A program made the position numbers and the translations under genes. The notes under the pieces were generated by a model. That model was not told the DNA's origin and searched no databases. It saw only the letters and a list, made by a program, of their open reading frames with translations. This document shows, piece by piece, positions 27,601 through 40,633 of a DNA stretch of 64,000 nt (the first letter of the stretch is position 1; every line of letters starts with the position of its first letter). This DNA is from Dicaeum eximium (lineage: Eukaryota > Chordata > Aves > Passeriformes > Dicaeidae): the NCBI GenBank assembly GCA_013396995.1, contig VWZP01005528.1, positions 372,001 through 436,000 on the forward strand. Reading direction: 5' to 3'.

Positions 27601-30600
27601 GGAAGTTACACACTCTCTTCCCCATTCTTCCTGTGCTCTTATTCCCACCAGAAACTTGGGAGTTTCTCAAGGATCTCAACTAGCTTTTCAGTAATCCTTC
27701 AAACCATTTCATTTTCTATCAGCAAGGCAGAAAGTTATTCAATATAGATTATCTACTCTTAAAGTTCCTTCCATGCCCAAGGAACACATTTAAATACTCC
27801 ACACATATGACATTCAGGACCAAAACCAGCAACTTCTCTCTCCAGCACAGAAGCAGAAATCAACAGGTACCACATTCCTGCATGCTTGGCTTCTATCCCC
27901 AGTAAACAAGCTTCTCTCACAATTACAAAAATACCTCCCTCACTCTCTGAACAGCCAATATTCATTCAGTGCAGAGTACTGAGAAGAGCTGATTTCACAG
28001 TTCGTGTTCATGGGCAACAGGTTTTCATAAAGGAAAAGTGTGCTAGAAAGCTTTCCACTGATTAAAGGACAGACTGATAAAGAGGAATGAAATACACATT
28101 TAAAAATGACAGCCACTACTGAAGAGATACAAGATTTCTTACAAAGTAAGCTGCACTGTATGAGCCCAAGCTTCAAGTACATCTATGGCAATAACAATTT
28201 CTCTAACGTTCAAAGTTAAAGACACCTTAGAAATTAGATTAAAAATCTGTTGCCATTTAAGCCAAATTCCAGGACTACTGCGGCAACCACATCATTTCAG
28301 TGCTGGGAGAACATATGGTGTGCTGCAGCAGGAAACACACCCACGGTATTTGAAGAGAGCCTTGTAGAGCCAAGCACTTCCAAACCAGACGCATATTTTA
28401 TCTAATGCGGCTAAAGCCAGGAGCTTGGAGTTTGCATCACAGAAACAATAGCTCCTCCCAGAGATTTAGAAATCCTGCACATCAGACAGCAAATGAAAAG
28501 CTGAACGATCTCCAGCCACGTCTCGAAGATCTTGCCAACATAAGTGCATTGATCCACCATATGTCTACTTGTTAGCCTGATGCTCTCTGGACCTTCCTGA
28601 AGCACCATCCAAGCCACCTGCCACGAGACTTCTCAGTGGAACCCTGGAGGTTATAACTGTGCTTGAAAAAACCCTTTAAGGATCAGGTCCAGCTCTGCTT
28701 TGTGGACACACGCATGTTAAGAGAACACCATTCCTCCTGACACGTTCACTTTCCTTCACGGTTAAGAGAACCAAAGCCCTGCAAGGAGAGGGGTTTTATT
28801 ATGCCCATTTTACTCTTTAGTCTCGAAAGAGTAACAAAAGGACCGGTTCCCTGAAGAACACAGGTTTCTCATAAAGGAAAGGCCTGGCTTAATATAAATA
28901 TGAGAGGCCTCCTACGAATTTTACTAATAGGGAGAATCATGTCAGTCCCATTCTTCATTGTCTTCCCAGCTGCATTCCATTTCCTCTGTCCCCTGGTCAT
29001 CATGGCTTCCTCAGGTAGTTAGAGACTACTGCAGAGATAAGGCTTTAGGCTCAACTCTGTGCCAACAAAGATAACTTTAAAAAGAAATGTGTATAAATGT
29101 CTTCAGTAGCTGCAGGTTTCAAATTACTAGCAAACCCATGCTAGCAGAAACTGTTTGTCAGAAGGGCATAATGAAAAATATCTGCATAATTTAAGTTGCA
29201 AGGCAGTAAAATATGCAGTTAAATAATAAAAAGAGATTAACTGAAAGAAATAGGCAAGGAAGAATAAATAGGTTTTCAGATCAGATCTGAAATGAGACAA
29301 AGTCAACAACATGAAAGTGAGACAAAAGGTCTAACAAGTGATCTGCAGCAAGCAGAAGACTTGAGCAGGGAAAGAGAAATCAGCAAATTCACATTAAGAT
29401 CACAGCCTAGGAGAAGCACATGGAAAGAGAGAAATATCCCTAGTAGTATTTAGTGACACAAGAGCAATTAACATTACTAGGTATGTGAAAAGACAAGCCA
29501 AGGCATGGCATTCTGCAGCTACTCAGATGTTCACGCAGTAATCTGATGCACCTGCCTGGACACCTTGTTCTTCTCTTGCCTATTTGTTTTATGCAGATGT
29601 TTTCTTATCATAGACTACAGAAAACGCAGAACTATTGCATGAGGACCACAGCTCAAGTATAAACTTGTGGCACACCTGCTACAACAAAGTCAAATAAGAT
29701 GCAGAGCTGACAATGATTGCTGCAGGACAAATACTGCTTGGCAGATTTGCTGACCCCAAAGTACAACAAGGAGATCAGAAAATGAAATGAAGATATGCAT
29801 CTGGTAAAAGATTATCCGTGGGAAAAAAAAAAAGCCACAAAAAACCCGACACTCACCTGATAAGGCCTAGCTTATAAAAAGTATTATCATGTGAAACACT
29901 GGTGTGAAAGTAGCCAGCAGAGTCTACAATTCTTTTCCAAGAACTGTTATGCTTCAAGTGGTAAACAAACATTTTTTTTCTTGGAACTATTTATAACTTT
30001 AAGACCACCCAGGAAGAACATTACATTCAACTCTAAGGATGTCAAACCAACATTTGTTTTAGTTAGACTCCTCTGTGCAAGTTCTGAGAGGCCTTCCCAC
30101 TCCTAACAAAAATAGGAACAGTACCACATTTTATTCCTATTTGTCTTTGAGGTTACAATAAAGTTAGGACAGTGATGCAGAGTCTCTTCCCCATGAGTTC
30201 TTTAATTGTACATCACTACAGTATCAGAGCTTCCTTGCACATGAAGCAGCATGCTTCCACTTTAACTTCTGCTGTATAGAGAGTATACAGAATTGATTAT
30301 TTTGGGCTCAGAGAGGGAGGGATGACACTATCACAAATACAGCTGCTATCTTAACATAAGAAACACAAGAAAGATGCAATCTCATTGCAGAAGAGACAAC
30401 CTTCACTGTTCTTTTAGAATACTCCACAATGTCAGAAGATACAGCACTGCACACAATCTGTGGATCTTATGAAGAGACCTTATCATAGGGGAGGCTTTGA
30501 TTTTCAGATACTTTTTCAGTTTGCCAAACCGAAGCACTTACTAAACATATTTGATCTGGAACCTTTGACAAGAATATTATTAAAAATAAAGTCCCCGTTC

Positions 30601-33600
30601 AAGTAACCAGTCTTTTTCAGAGTTCAACTAACCTGCTTCTTTAGCTCAGCCAGCAGGTTGCCTACCAATTCCAAATCACATTAATACAAACTGCTGAATT
30701 TTACAAGTTGCACCAGAAAATGCTACACTTATGTTTCACTCCAAGTTGAAAGTCTCACGCAGGGTTCCCCACACCCCCTTTTCTTCTGAACTATCAGCAT
30801 CGTAGTAACAAATATATGTTCTGCAAAGCAAGCATGCATGTCTCTTGTTAACAGCATTAAGGGCTTGCATAATTAATGAGCAACACTATTTGTACAGTCT
30901 CAAGAAAAGGTGGCATCTACATTCATTAATTAACCCAAGGAAAGTAAGGCATTCCCTCTAAAATCAGGAGGAAGATTTTACAGTTGTTTTCATCTGCTGC
31001 ATTAAAAATTGATTCTTTGAAGAGCCCACCTGTTAGAAATGCTGCATCTTCTATTTCAATATCTGGCACTTAGGTGATGAAACACTTGACTGAGCCTACC
31101 TCCAGCACAGCCAGGCTGGGGGTGCAGGAGGAAAGGCACCTGCAGTACCCTCTTGCTCAGAGCTGTGTTCAGGAGCACACAGACCTATTCTCCACAGCAC
31201 CCTGGTCTTGGCTCTCAAGGGCTCTCTGCAAGTTTTGAGGCGCAAAGGGCTATTTCTGCAAGCCACAGCAGACATCAAAGTCTCTGCAGCTGCTGCCTCA
31301 CCAGCAAGATCAGGAAAAGGGAGGAACCAGACTGAGGCACAGTATCTACCATTTCAAAGTCTGCAGTTACTTCCCTTTACATAGGGGTGGAGGGAGATGA
31401 GGATCCCTCTGACCAAGCCCATCCACCTCTGTCACCAGTATTCAGATTTGGGATTGGGGTGGAAGAAATAGCATCAAAGGAAGACCACTCTAGGGAACAC
31501 AAGATGCTAAAGACAGCAAGGATGCTCAGGTAATTATGAATAAGCCTGGACACTGAATAAGCAGCATCCCACAAGTAATCTTCTACTGTGCAACAATAAA
31601 AACCACACTACGCTCCTTCAGACTCCAAGTCACTAAGTAAGGACTGAACACAGGCAGAGAGAGCAAGATATCCCCTTATCCCTCAAGGCTGTCTGGCTAT
31701 GCCAGGACTGACACTTTGCCCACACAGCTGCCACCCCACTGTTCTGTAGCTAAGCAAGATTTTGGTCACCAGAAATGTCAAACACAGACTGCTTTCACTA
31801 ATGAGAAATAGAGCGGCATCTTCTCGTTCCTCTGCCAAGGCCCACCAACATGCAGACAAACAGTACTGTGAGCCTTATGTAACTCCTGAGGTTTGCAAAG
31901 CAAAAAATTACAATCTCAAGGCTCTTATGAGAGGTGATACATAAAATTGTTAAAAAGTAATTGCTGCTAATGAGTTCAATGATGGTTTCAGGTGCATATT
32001 TTCCCGAAAGAGACATTACACTGCCTCTGTGTTTCTGTGGATACCCACTTTTTGCTGTGTTGCAGTGTAACAGGCAGTCTGAAAAGGGGTGGGGTGGCAG
32101 GGGGAACAGCACAATCAGGAAATCCAAACAATCAGGTTATGTTCCCAAATCTGACAATATGTCCCTATATAACCTTCCATGAGCCAGTTACAAATTCCAT
32201 GCCTCCACTTATGCTTTTGTAAAATTAAGACACTTCAAAATGCTAAACAAAGATACTGGGAAGTTGCATCAGTTCTTTTGTTTCAGAGTTCAGGCTTTTT
32301 TTTTCTGTTAAACTTAGATTAGATACTAACAGGAACTTTGCCCTCAGAGGTACAGCACTTCCTACTTGGACTCAGCCTGCTCCTGCACTCTTACCTTCAT
32401 TCTCCACTTTATGAGACCTTCCCCAGGCTCATCTATTTCCTCTTTACCAGGAGAGCTACTTACTGTAACAACCTCCCAGAGAACCAGAGGGAAGTATTAG
32501 ATTGTTGCCCCATTTAATCATTGTTCTTTCTTCCTTCCAACAACCCCACAGGACCGTGCACAGCAAGAGCAGCACAGGGAGCAAGGATCACACTCGGCAC
32601 ACGCTGACCGCAGACATCCTGCAAGCTTCTTCCTTCCAACAATGCACAAACAGAAGAGACTGCAGAGCACTTCCCTTGTGGATGAAACAATACACACCTG
32701 CAAAAGCTTATCCCAACCCACTTCACTGCACCTGATTAAGGTAGCACTTATGAATAATTGAGCAGGAATAGCAGCCAACGTCTTGCTGGTTTCTTAAACC
32801 AAATATACCAAAATTAAACATTTCAAATTTGGAAAAGCTCATCTCATATCATCTACCTCCTCTGGATACAAACCAGACATACAACACCCTAGGATTAATT
32901 TTCTTTAAATTCAGTATAATCACTTGCTGATTCAGTGAAGTTGGGCTACAATCTTATTGCTGCCTATGAGTTAAAGCTTTATTTTCCAAAACACAAAGAC
33001 TCTTGAATAGGCACAGAAGACTTACACAAGGCACAGAAAAGCTATAAGCCTAACCCACCAACTTATACCTATATTATTATTCTTAAAAAAACCCCAAAAC
33101 CACACACAAAACAGCCATTGCCTTTTATACTGCTGGCAAACATTTGCTTAAAGTACCTTAAAAAGAACGTTATTTCAAAGTACAATGCAACACCTTTTAA
33201 AAAAGAACATTATTTAAACCTACAAAGCGTAATAGATTCTACGTTTGCATTTTATTTCATTGGTCTCTAATTTTGAACTACATTTGGTGTTACAGAAAGT
33301 AAACTTAATTTGCTTTTTTGTTAAATGTTCCAAATTTAGCAATAAAACTTATGGAAGAAAAAATATTACTGTATTTACTCTCAATACAAACTAACTAACC
33401 TATGAACATAAAAGCATACAGGTTCTCACAGTACATAAAGGATTTGTATTAGTGACAATTTAAGAAGTTTATCCTTTTAGAGCAGCTCATTTCCTGAATT
33501 AGACATTCTGAGTGAACGTCTTTGTACTGAACTAAGTTAAGCCACTTTCCATGGGCCAGGCAATGAAATCAAGTGTCTGACCAGCTACCAATGTTTAAAG

Positions 33601-36405
33601 AAAAGCCACCAAAAAAAGGTTTGTTAGTGTTGGAAAGGAAATATCTAATGAATAGAAGTGTAGAACGTCCAACTTATCAAGTAAAAATCGCTCCTCTATG
33701 CATCTTGGAAGATAACACAAATAATTATGAAACTTTCTGCATGCAATCCTCCTGCTCAATGCCACACATTTACTTTTCCACCAACTGGAAAGACACTTTA
33801 ATTTTTTTGCAATAGCAGTTAAACTGAAATCTGTCCCTGCTTTTGTCTGTTTTACCCAGAATAGCTTGTTAATTCACCGTTCAGTTTCCACATACCAGTC
33901 AGAAGCTACAGAAGGAAGTAACATGACAGAAAAACACACATTTAGGCAACGCAGTGCTTACTTCCTTAAAAGGTCTCTCAATTTATTTTTCTAAAGCTGC
34001 TAAATCTACCCACTTGAGACTATCAAGAAGAGAATTTACACAAGGAGTGCAAGCTATTTGTTTAGAGATTCTCACAGTCGTATTAAAATTATATTTGAGC
34101 TTAAAAGCAGAAATTACAAATGGATCTTCACAAGTGGTCTAGAAGCTTGAGACTGACAAACATTATGTATATCTGCATATGCATAAACAGGGTTATAAGG
34201 AACACTTGATTTAGACAGTAGAAGAGGTGTAAGCAGCAGCACAGAGAGGCCTCTCTGGGATACACCAGTCAACTGAAGTTGTTCAAAAAGAAGTCATCAG
34301 TGCAGTAACACTGCACAAGCCGATTTCCCGTGTCATTCTAATGCTTCATAAGCTAGTTATTGTAAATAAGTTCCTTAAAACACCAAAATAACTCAATACA
34401 ATCAGAAAAATTACTAGTGGATCTCTACGGAAGTTAGTATTTTTCAGCTGAAGAATCATAACTAGAACTGCAAATGCTTTAGCTCCTTGTAATTTCTGTA
34501 TTAAGTAGTACTGATCAAGTTAATACTGTCTAGGACACTGTGGAAACCCCTCACTAGCATCTTCAGCTTTATCCTACAGATTTTCAGATAGGCTTTTGGT
34601 TACAGGCACACTGAAAGGGCTTGTCCCAGAATATACCTGCAGCCAAAAGGATTTGGGGAAGACATCAGCTATGGGAATTTCGATTTTGAAAATATTTTTT
34701 AAATTAATACATCTATATATAATAAAAATTATTCCAGAAGGCAAAAATATGCCTTAAAGATTTAAGGTTCAAAACTTGCTCTTAAAACTGTTCAGAGTTT
34801 AAGTGTCTGACCTAAAACAGGGATCTAATTTTCTACCTGCTTATTATTGAAGCTTCCAACCAGAAACATCACAGACTTTAAATACTGTCAGAGATTAAAC
34901 ACACTAATGTACCTATAACGCCCTTTTCCTTTTATTCAAAGCCAAAATCACCACCAAAACATCACAATCTTCTTCAGTTACTATTTCTACATTTGGTTTT
35001 CTTTACTTTTCTCTGTCTCCCTTTTTCTCCCATCCCACTCAAGACTGCCACCATACTCTACTTTCCTTTTAGCACTGCAGATCTTCCTTAGAAGCTTATT
35101 TGCTCTCCTTCTCCTGAATTCTTTTCTCTTCCTAACAAATAAACTTTCCAGATAACCAGAACACACATGATCTGGAGGGCAAACTGTGTTACCAGCCAGC
35201 ATTCTGATGTAGTCACAATGTGCCTCGCAAGAAACTGCTTCCTGCTTTTTTAAGAACAGCAATTTTCAACTTGAGGCTCCTGAATGCTGTCATCTTTCAT
35301 AAATGCTTCAGTAAAAGGACTTACTCTCCCACACAGCTACATTCACCATCAGGGAGGAGAGTTCCAGCCAGGTGAGATTTTCCTCACTTTTCTCTTTTTT
35401 TTTTTTTTCCCTGGGGAATCCCTAAAAACACTGAAGACAAACAAGTTTTCCTCAAGAAAGCAGCATGACTGAAATTTTACCAGAATTATTCTCGGTTTAA
35501 GTAAAGGAGATGAAACAAAACTCCTGTATTTTCAAATAATATATATAGCTTAAATATAGAAATATTAGGGGTGGGAAATTACTTTCCTGCTTAAGTCAGC
35601 AAAGAATATAAACCATAACACTGAGAACATCATTCTGTCTCCTACTACAATCACTATAAATTGTTAGTGCCAGCACTCAGAATAGTCTGACAAACCTGTT
35701 CCACCTCAGTGGCACAACTCAGAGTGGGTAACAGCATGGTAGTTTTTGCCACTACAGAGCACTTGGCTTTTTCACAGAAAAAAAAAAAAACCCTCCAGAT
35801 TCAAAGTGGCTGAACTGAACCACCTACATGCTACCACATAAACTACACTACGTAGCTACTAGTAAAATATTTTAATATTCATTTCATGGCCAGGTTCTCT
35901 ATTCTGGTCTGTCTTTTTTATAAAATGCTCAATTACATTAAATACATAGATTTTGTATAGTATGTTTGTTAAGCCTCTTCCTTTCCTTTTCTCCCTTCCC
36001 AACCCACAATATTCATACACCCAAATCTCATAACCCAGTGCCCTGTGTCATATTGCCTAATCCAGCAGTGGCCCCACCACATGCACTGGCAGTATAATCT
36101 GTTCAGCAGTCCAACTGGACAGCAGATGGCTTTGCATCAAGTGCTGATTAAAAAAACCCCCTCCATCAAACACTTAAAAAACCCCATAGTTTTATCAATA
36201 AATTTACCATTTTTACTGAGCAGATGTACAATACATATAAAATACAAGTGAGGTATAAATATTTTCCAAAGCTACGGTACAAGACTGCATTAGGAATTTT
36301 AGAATTCCAGCTTCCTTTCAAAAGGGGTAAACACAGCTGTACAAAGATAAAACAGAATCCCACGTCCAGCTGACCTTGACTTAAGGTGAAAATGAGCTAC
36401 CAAAT

Positions 36406-36423
36406 AAAAAAAAAAAAAAAAAA
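36406..36423. repeat. Homopolymer A run (18 bp)
   Basis: Eighteen consecutive A bases occur in ABI1 intron 1. It could be a decayed poly(A) tail, but no recognisable retrocopy precedes it. Confidence 0.85.
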
Positions 36424-37818
36424 GCCACCCCAAATGACTGGATGGGAATTTGCTCAAGTGTTGTGTTTATTTGGTTTGTTTGCTGGAAGTAAGAAAAGAC
36501 AAGTTTTGTGACTCTACAGAAAATGATGTAACTGAAGATTCTCTGCACCTTTCTGACACAGGGAAAAGTCAGGAGCAGGAGACACGTCAAAACTTGTGCT
36601 GCAATTACCATACTCATGTATTTGTCATATTTCCCATGAGTAAAACCAAATGAACCTCGCCTCTTAGAAGCATTTATATCAGCAGCTTTCTCCGGGTGGA
36701 GCAAACAACTCGGAAGCATAAATAGACATTAACTCATACTATCTCATATACCACAAAAAAAAACAACACTTGAAAATATGGCTTGTTAGAGCAGTTTTAA
36801 TTCAAATATCTCATTTTTAAAAATCACTTTCTATTATTAAAATGTGTTTCCATATTTGCTGCTCCATTACTAAAATCAGTAAGATAGCTTACCAGCAATG
36901 ATGGATACCAAAGATGTTAGCAACCTGTATTAAATACTTATCACAGGGGATCTAGTATTAGATTCAACAAGTTCACTCTGTGAGCTGTCTAGTAAAAAAA
37001 GTTGATTTGCCTTTCCCCTTCAAATTTTTTACGGAAAAAAAAAAAAGCTGAGTTTCAGCATCTCTGGATGGTTCTGCATCCAGAGCAGTATGACTAAATA
37101 CTGAGACTTAGAGTCACGTGATGTAAATCCCGAAAAAAAATAATAATAGTAAACTCTGCTTAAAGTAGCTTCACAAAAGCAGACTTAAAAAAGGCCGAGA
37201 AGCACAGCCGATCTATGGGATGGGGAAAAAAATCCACACGACCGGTGGAGAGACGCTACAACCAAGGGAGCCTCTTCCAGCACGAGAGACCCGGTCTGCA
37301 ATCACTGTTGGAGGGTGTCAGAGCCGGGCAGGCTGCGAGCGGCACAGATTGCCATTTTGAAACGCCGCCTCACGCTCGCACGGCGGTGCCAGCCCACGGG
37401 CAGCCTCCTGCCCCCGCACGCCGCTCAGGGCAGCGCTGCGGACCGCAGCTCCGCGGCTCCCTCGGCCCCGCCGGGACCCGCACGCCGAGGAGGACCCGGC
37501 GCGGATCCCCGAGCTCCGTGATGTCACCCGGGTGCGGGGCCCCTTCCGCTCCCCGCGCCGCTGCGGCGGCGGCCCCGGCGGAGCGCGGTGCGGGGCCGCC
37601 CGGCACCCGCGCCCCACGTGCGGCGCATCCGCCCCGGCCACGGCCACCGACCGCCGCCCCGAGGCCCGTCCGCCGCCCCCGCGGGGAGCCCCGCCGNGGC
37701 GAGGGCAGCCAGGCGCCGCTGCCCCTCGGGCGGCTCCGGCCCCGCCGCCCGCAGCGGAGAGCCGAGCCCCGCCGAGCGCCGCCGCCGGCCCCCGGTGCGC
37801 TGCCCCGCCGCCCCTCAC

Positions 37819-37935
37819 CTGGATGTAGTTGTTTTCGCAGTAGTCGGCGACTCGAGTGAGGTTCTGGTAGCTCTCGAGCAGAGCCCGCTTGCCAGAAGGG
37901 ATTTCCTCCTCTAGCAACATCTGCAACTCTGCCAT
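37819..37935 (-). CDS. ABI1: ABI1 exon 1, coding part (Abl interactor 1, residues 1-39)
   Basis: The coding part is 117 nt (39 codons). It starts at an ATG in good context (GGAAAATGG) and ends ...ENNYIQ at donor CAG/GTGAGG, phase 0, so it joins exon 2 in frame. It encodes MAELQMLLEEEIPSGK, then RALLESYQNL, then TRVADYCENNYIQ, the strongly conserved ABI N-terminus. ESYQNLTRV favours ABI1 over ABI2, where I recall DSYTNLERV. These helices help anchor ABI1 in the WAVE regulatory complex, which transmits Rac signals to Arp2/3 actin assembly. The frame stays open upstream to at least 38058 but with no in-frame ATG, so the MAEL start is preferred. The 5' UTR continues to higher coordinates. Confidence 0.97.
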
Positions 37936-38159
37936 TTTCCACCCCTCCGCATCGCTTCCTCTTGCATTAAAGAGACAGCAGCAGCGCCGGGCTCGCAACC
38001 CGCCTGGTATTGTGGGATTCCTCCTCGCCTCGCTTTCGTGAGCGCTCGCTTTCCCCACCCATCCTTCCCCCTCCGAGGGGAGGGGAAAAAAAAGAGAAAA
38101 AAAAAAAACCTAACCAAGAAAAAAGAGGAAAAGCCCGCCCTCGCTGTGCGAAGGGAGCC

Positions 38160-38171
38160 GGGAGTTGTAGG
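38160..38171 (-). promoter_or_regulatory. Candidate ZNF143/THAP11-type site
   Basis: The plus strand reads GGGAGTTGTAGG. Its reverse complement CCTACAACTCCC matches the known ACTACAACTCCC-type promoter element at all but the first base. It lies about 225-236 bp upstream of the ABI1 ATG inside the GC-rich island, a typical position for this motif. Occupancy is not shown. Confidence 0.45.
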
Positions 38172-38180
38172 CAGGGCCGG

Positions 38181-38190
38181 CCGCATGCGC
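38181..38190. promoter_or_regulatory. Candidate NRF1-type site
   Basis: CCGCATGCGC contains the GCATGCGC half of the NRF1 consensus YGCGCAYGCGCR; about 10 of 12 positions agree over the extended window. It lies in the GC-rich island upstream of ABI1. Identification is by motif only. Confidence 0.4.
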
Positions 38191-38460
38191 GGAGCCGCCG
38201 CCGCTCATGGGCACCGCCCGCGGCCGGAGGGACATGGCGCGGCCCGGAGCGCTCCGGCCGGGCTGGCTGCTCCTGCGGCGGAAGGGCGGCTGCCGGACTG
38301 TCCTTGTGGGAGCCCAGCGACGAAGGGAGACAGTGATGTCCATCCCCCGCCCCGCTCAGAAAAGCCCCAGCCCCACAGTGCTGCCCGCAGGAGAGGCCAA
38401 AAGGGAGGGAGGCACTGCTCTGGTTATCTGGCCATCTGGCAGGCTAGAAATTTGGAAGAT

Positions 38461-38630
38461 CTCAGAATCAGTTAAGTTGGAAAAGGTCTCTGAGATCATC
38501 GAGTCCAACCTATGATTGAACACCACCATGTCAACTAGACCACAGCCCTAAATGCCATGTCCCGTGTTTCCTTAAGCACCTCCAGGGACAATGACTCCAC
38601 TACCTCCCTGGGCAGACCATTCCAAGGATG
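38461..38630 (-). mobile_element. CR1 LINE 3' end abutting the ABI1 CpG island
   Basis: The reverse complement reads as a CR1 tail, with GGTCTGCCCAGGGAGGTAGT, GGAGTCATTGTCCCTGGAGG and TTGGACTCGATGATCTCAGA followed by GACCTTTTCCAAC. It is 5'-truncated and begins about 525 bp upstream of the ABI1 start codon, at the edge of the GC-rich island. The 3' end lies at the lower coordinate, near 38461. Confidence 0.88.
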
Positions 38631-40218
38631 ACAAAAGACTGGTAAGATGTTAGAGGGATCATGGTTTGTGGCAACTAGTCCCTTCTAGGGAGTTACCCCC
38701 TGAGAGGGAGGGAGAAATACTGAATCCAAGCTGTGTAGATCTTCGTCAAGGCCTCCCCAGTATAACTACTAATAATTACTCATTGCCTGGATTTAGGCTC
38801 ATAAGAAGAGCTTAAATACTTGGCTGAGATAAATACAGTATTCCTGCCATTCATTTACCTCAGTTGTTAATCATTGTTCAGGGTTTCCTCTGGCTGTTTT
38901 GCAAAGGTATGGAAGACAAAGGTCTGGTGATTACTTAGTACAATCTTTCTTGCGCGTGTTTTTTGTAAGCAAAATCCTGATTCTGCAATCATGCCAGAAG
39001 AGAAGCCAGTGACAGCAGACGATTGCTCTGCTGGGATGTCCATGCCTGCTTTTGCAATGAGCCCAGAAGAAGCCATCTCCAGGGCTCTGCTGTTCATGCC
39101 ACGTGCTGTGTGTCTGCAGTCACAAACACAAAACACAGTTAGTCCTTGCATTTTAGTAGTTGTCCCAGAGAAATCCTCACAGTGGTAAAAAGTCAGCATG
39201 TTTCAGAAAAAAACAGTCTCAAGCACATTATAGTAAGAGGAGACTGCCTCATGTCTGCATTATCATATGACATTTTACATGTTTTCTGTTGTCTGTCTCC
39301 TGTTTGAAGGACCCTGTTCTGGTCAGGATGCTTTGGTATACTTGCTACTGTCTCTAAATCAGGGTGGAGAGGGAAAAAAATAGATCTCCCTCACCTCTGT
39401 GGTCAGCAAATCCAGCATCTCAGCCCAGAACTGTAGAAGCGAGGATGAAAGTTGGGGAGCCTGAAAAGGACCAGTGGGCTGGGAAACTCTTTGCAGCTGG
39501 AGTTACAAAAATACCCCCTTTCTGGGAACAGTGACACAGGTACCAAGAAAAGTATTTGAGAACTCTTTGGGGAGCAGAAGGAGCTGGTACATTTGCAGCA
39601 CTTGCTGTGGGATAGAAGTGTATCTACATTGCTATCTTCTGATGCTTAATTTACTTGACAGTTTAGCAAAATTGTTTCCAAAGTGGTTTCAATAACTCTC
39701 TTTAGGGCAGCATGTAATTTCCAATAAAACACTTTATTTTTGATTCCTTTTAATGTAAAATAATTCAATTTGTTTGTACTGAGATATTGGTGAGCTTTAA
39801 ATGTGTCCAGGGGCGAGTGTGACCAGAACCCCTCTTGGGCACTGGCTTCTTGTTTCCAGTACTGACTTCTGCTTGTTTCCAGCTATATATGAATACAAAG
39901 ACAAATTCGATTTCTCTATTCACTTTGGCTGCAAATTACTTAACATTCATTGGCTTGAATGAGTCTGTAATTGCCTACAGATCACAGACTGGCTTCATGG
40001 AAGCTGTTAACATCTGCAAATACAGCACAATTGCTCTTGGCTCTTCTTAAAATGTTAGGGCTGCTGCTGTAAAATAAACGACAGATGTGTGGGGCCTTGC
40101 CCATCAACTTTTTTCAGTATGAGGAAAATGAGTGGCACGTGTTTGGCTAAATGTGTTGTGCTTCACTTTGGTGAGCAAGGTTGTCCTGCATGCCCATGGC
40201 AGGACAGGCGCTCTGGAA
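38631..40218. other. Intergenic, no recognised feature
   Basis: AT-rich unique sequence between the CR1 tail and the minisatellite. Open frames here, such as 38991-39188 and its opposite-strand partner, are short and show no family resemblance. I see no RNA gene or repeat I can name. Confidence 0.6.
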
Positions 40219-40307
40219 CAGGAGCAGGAGCATGGCTCAGGGCAGGAGCATGGCTCAGGGCAGGAGCACGGCTCAGGGCAGGAGCAGGAGCAGGAGCATG
40301 GCTCATG

Positions 40308-40358
<51 letters not shown>

Positions 40359-40633
40359 TGGCTCAGGGCAGGAGCAGGAGCAGGAGCATGGCTCAGGNNN
40401 NNNNNNNNNNNNNNNNNNCTCAGGGCAGGAGCATGGCTCAGGGCAGGAGCATGGCTCAGGGCAGGAGCAGGAGCAGGAGCACGGCTCAGGGCAGGAGCAG
40501 GAGCATGGCTCAGGGCAGGAGCATGGCTCAGGGCAGGAGCAGGAGCATGGCTCAGGGCAGGAGCATGGCTCAGGGCAGGAGCAGGAGCAGGAGCATGGCT
40601 CAGGGCAGGAGCATGGCTCAGGGCAGGAGCAGG
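40219..40633. repeat. Compound minisatellite built from GGAGCA hexamers and an 18-bp unit
   Basis: The array is made of an 18-bp unit, GGCAGGAGCATGGCTCAG, mixed with variable runs of the hexamer GGAGCA. Occasional variants read CACGGCTCA or CATGGCTCATGG. One hexamer run near 40311-40355 is about eight copies long. Unit lengths are multiples of three and contain no stop codons. Open frames of 180-290 codons therefore run through the array on both strands, encoding low-complexity GQEHGS-, RSMAQG- or PEPCSC-type strings. These are artefacts of the repeat. The array is interrupted by a 21-base gap, so its true length is unknown. Confidence 0.95.
40398..40418. other. Assembly gap (21 N) inside the minisatellite
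   Basis: Twenty-one N bases lie inside the tandem array, with repeat sequence on both sides. The gap size is probably arbitrary, and repeat copies may be missing or collapsed. Confidence 0.97.

Larger units (their letters stand above)
15216..37818 (-). other. ABI1: ABI1 intron 1 (about 22.6 kb)
   Basis: The intron lies between the exon 1 donor (GTGAGG, read from 37818 downward) and the exon 2 acceptor. It is phase 0. Besides CR1 3' ends at about 23265-23421 and 24487-24640, it holds AT-rich and CA-rich simple sequence (22474-22509), an 18-A run (36406-36423) and otherwise unrecognised AT-rich DNA. None of the open frames inside it resembles a known protein or shows convincing splice context. 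A long first intron commonly carries enhancers, but I cannot point to one from the sequence alone. Confidence 0.9.
37330..38335. promoter_or_regulatory. ABI1: GC-rich island spanning the ABI1 promoter, exon 1 and start of intron 1
   Basis: GC content and CpG density jump sharply here compared with the AT-rich flanks, and ABI1 exon 1 sits in the middle. This is the normal appearance of a housekeeping-type vertebrate promoter. No TATA box is evident near the start codon. Candidate motifs include an NRF1-like GCATGCGC, a ZNF143/THAP11-like CCTACAACTCCC on the minus strand, a CRE-like TGATGTCA (37519-37526) and an E-box CACGTG (37615-37620). A single N at 37697 marks an unresolved base or join. 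The exact transcription start cannot be read from the sequence. Divergent transcription to the right is possible, but no conserved coding frame is seen there. Confidence 0.8.

Noticed and set aside
37215..38515. Several long frames on both strands around the ABI1 start
   Set aside because: They reflect high GC and few stop codons in the CpG island. Only the minus-strand MAELQMLLEEE frame matches a known protein, and it ends at a splice donor. The divergent plus-strand frame at 38207-38515 runs into a CR1 tail.
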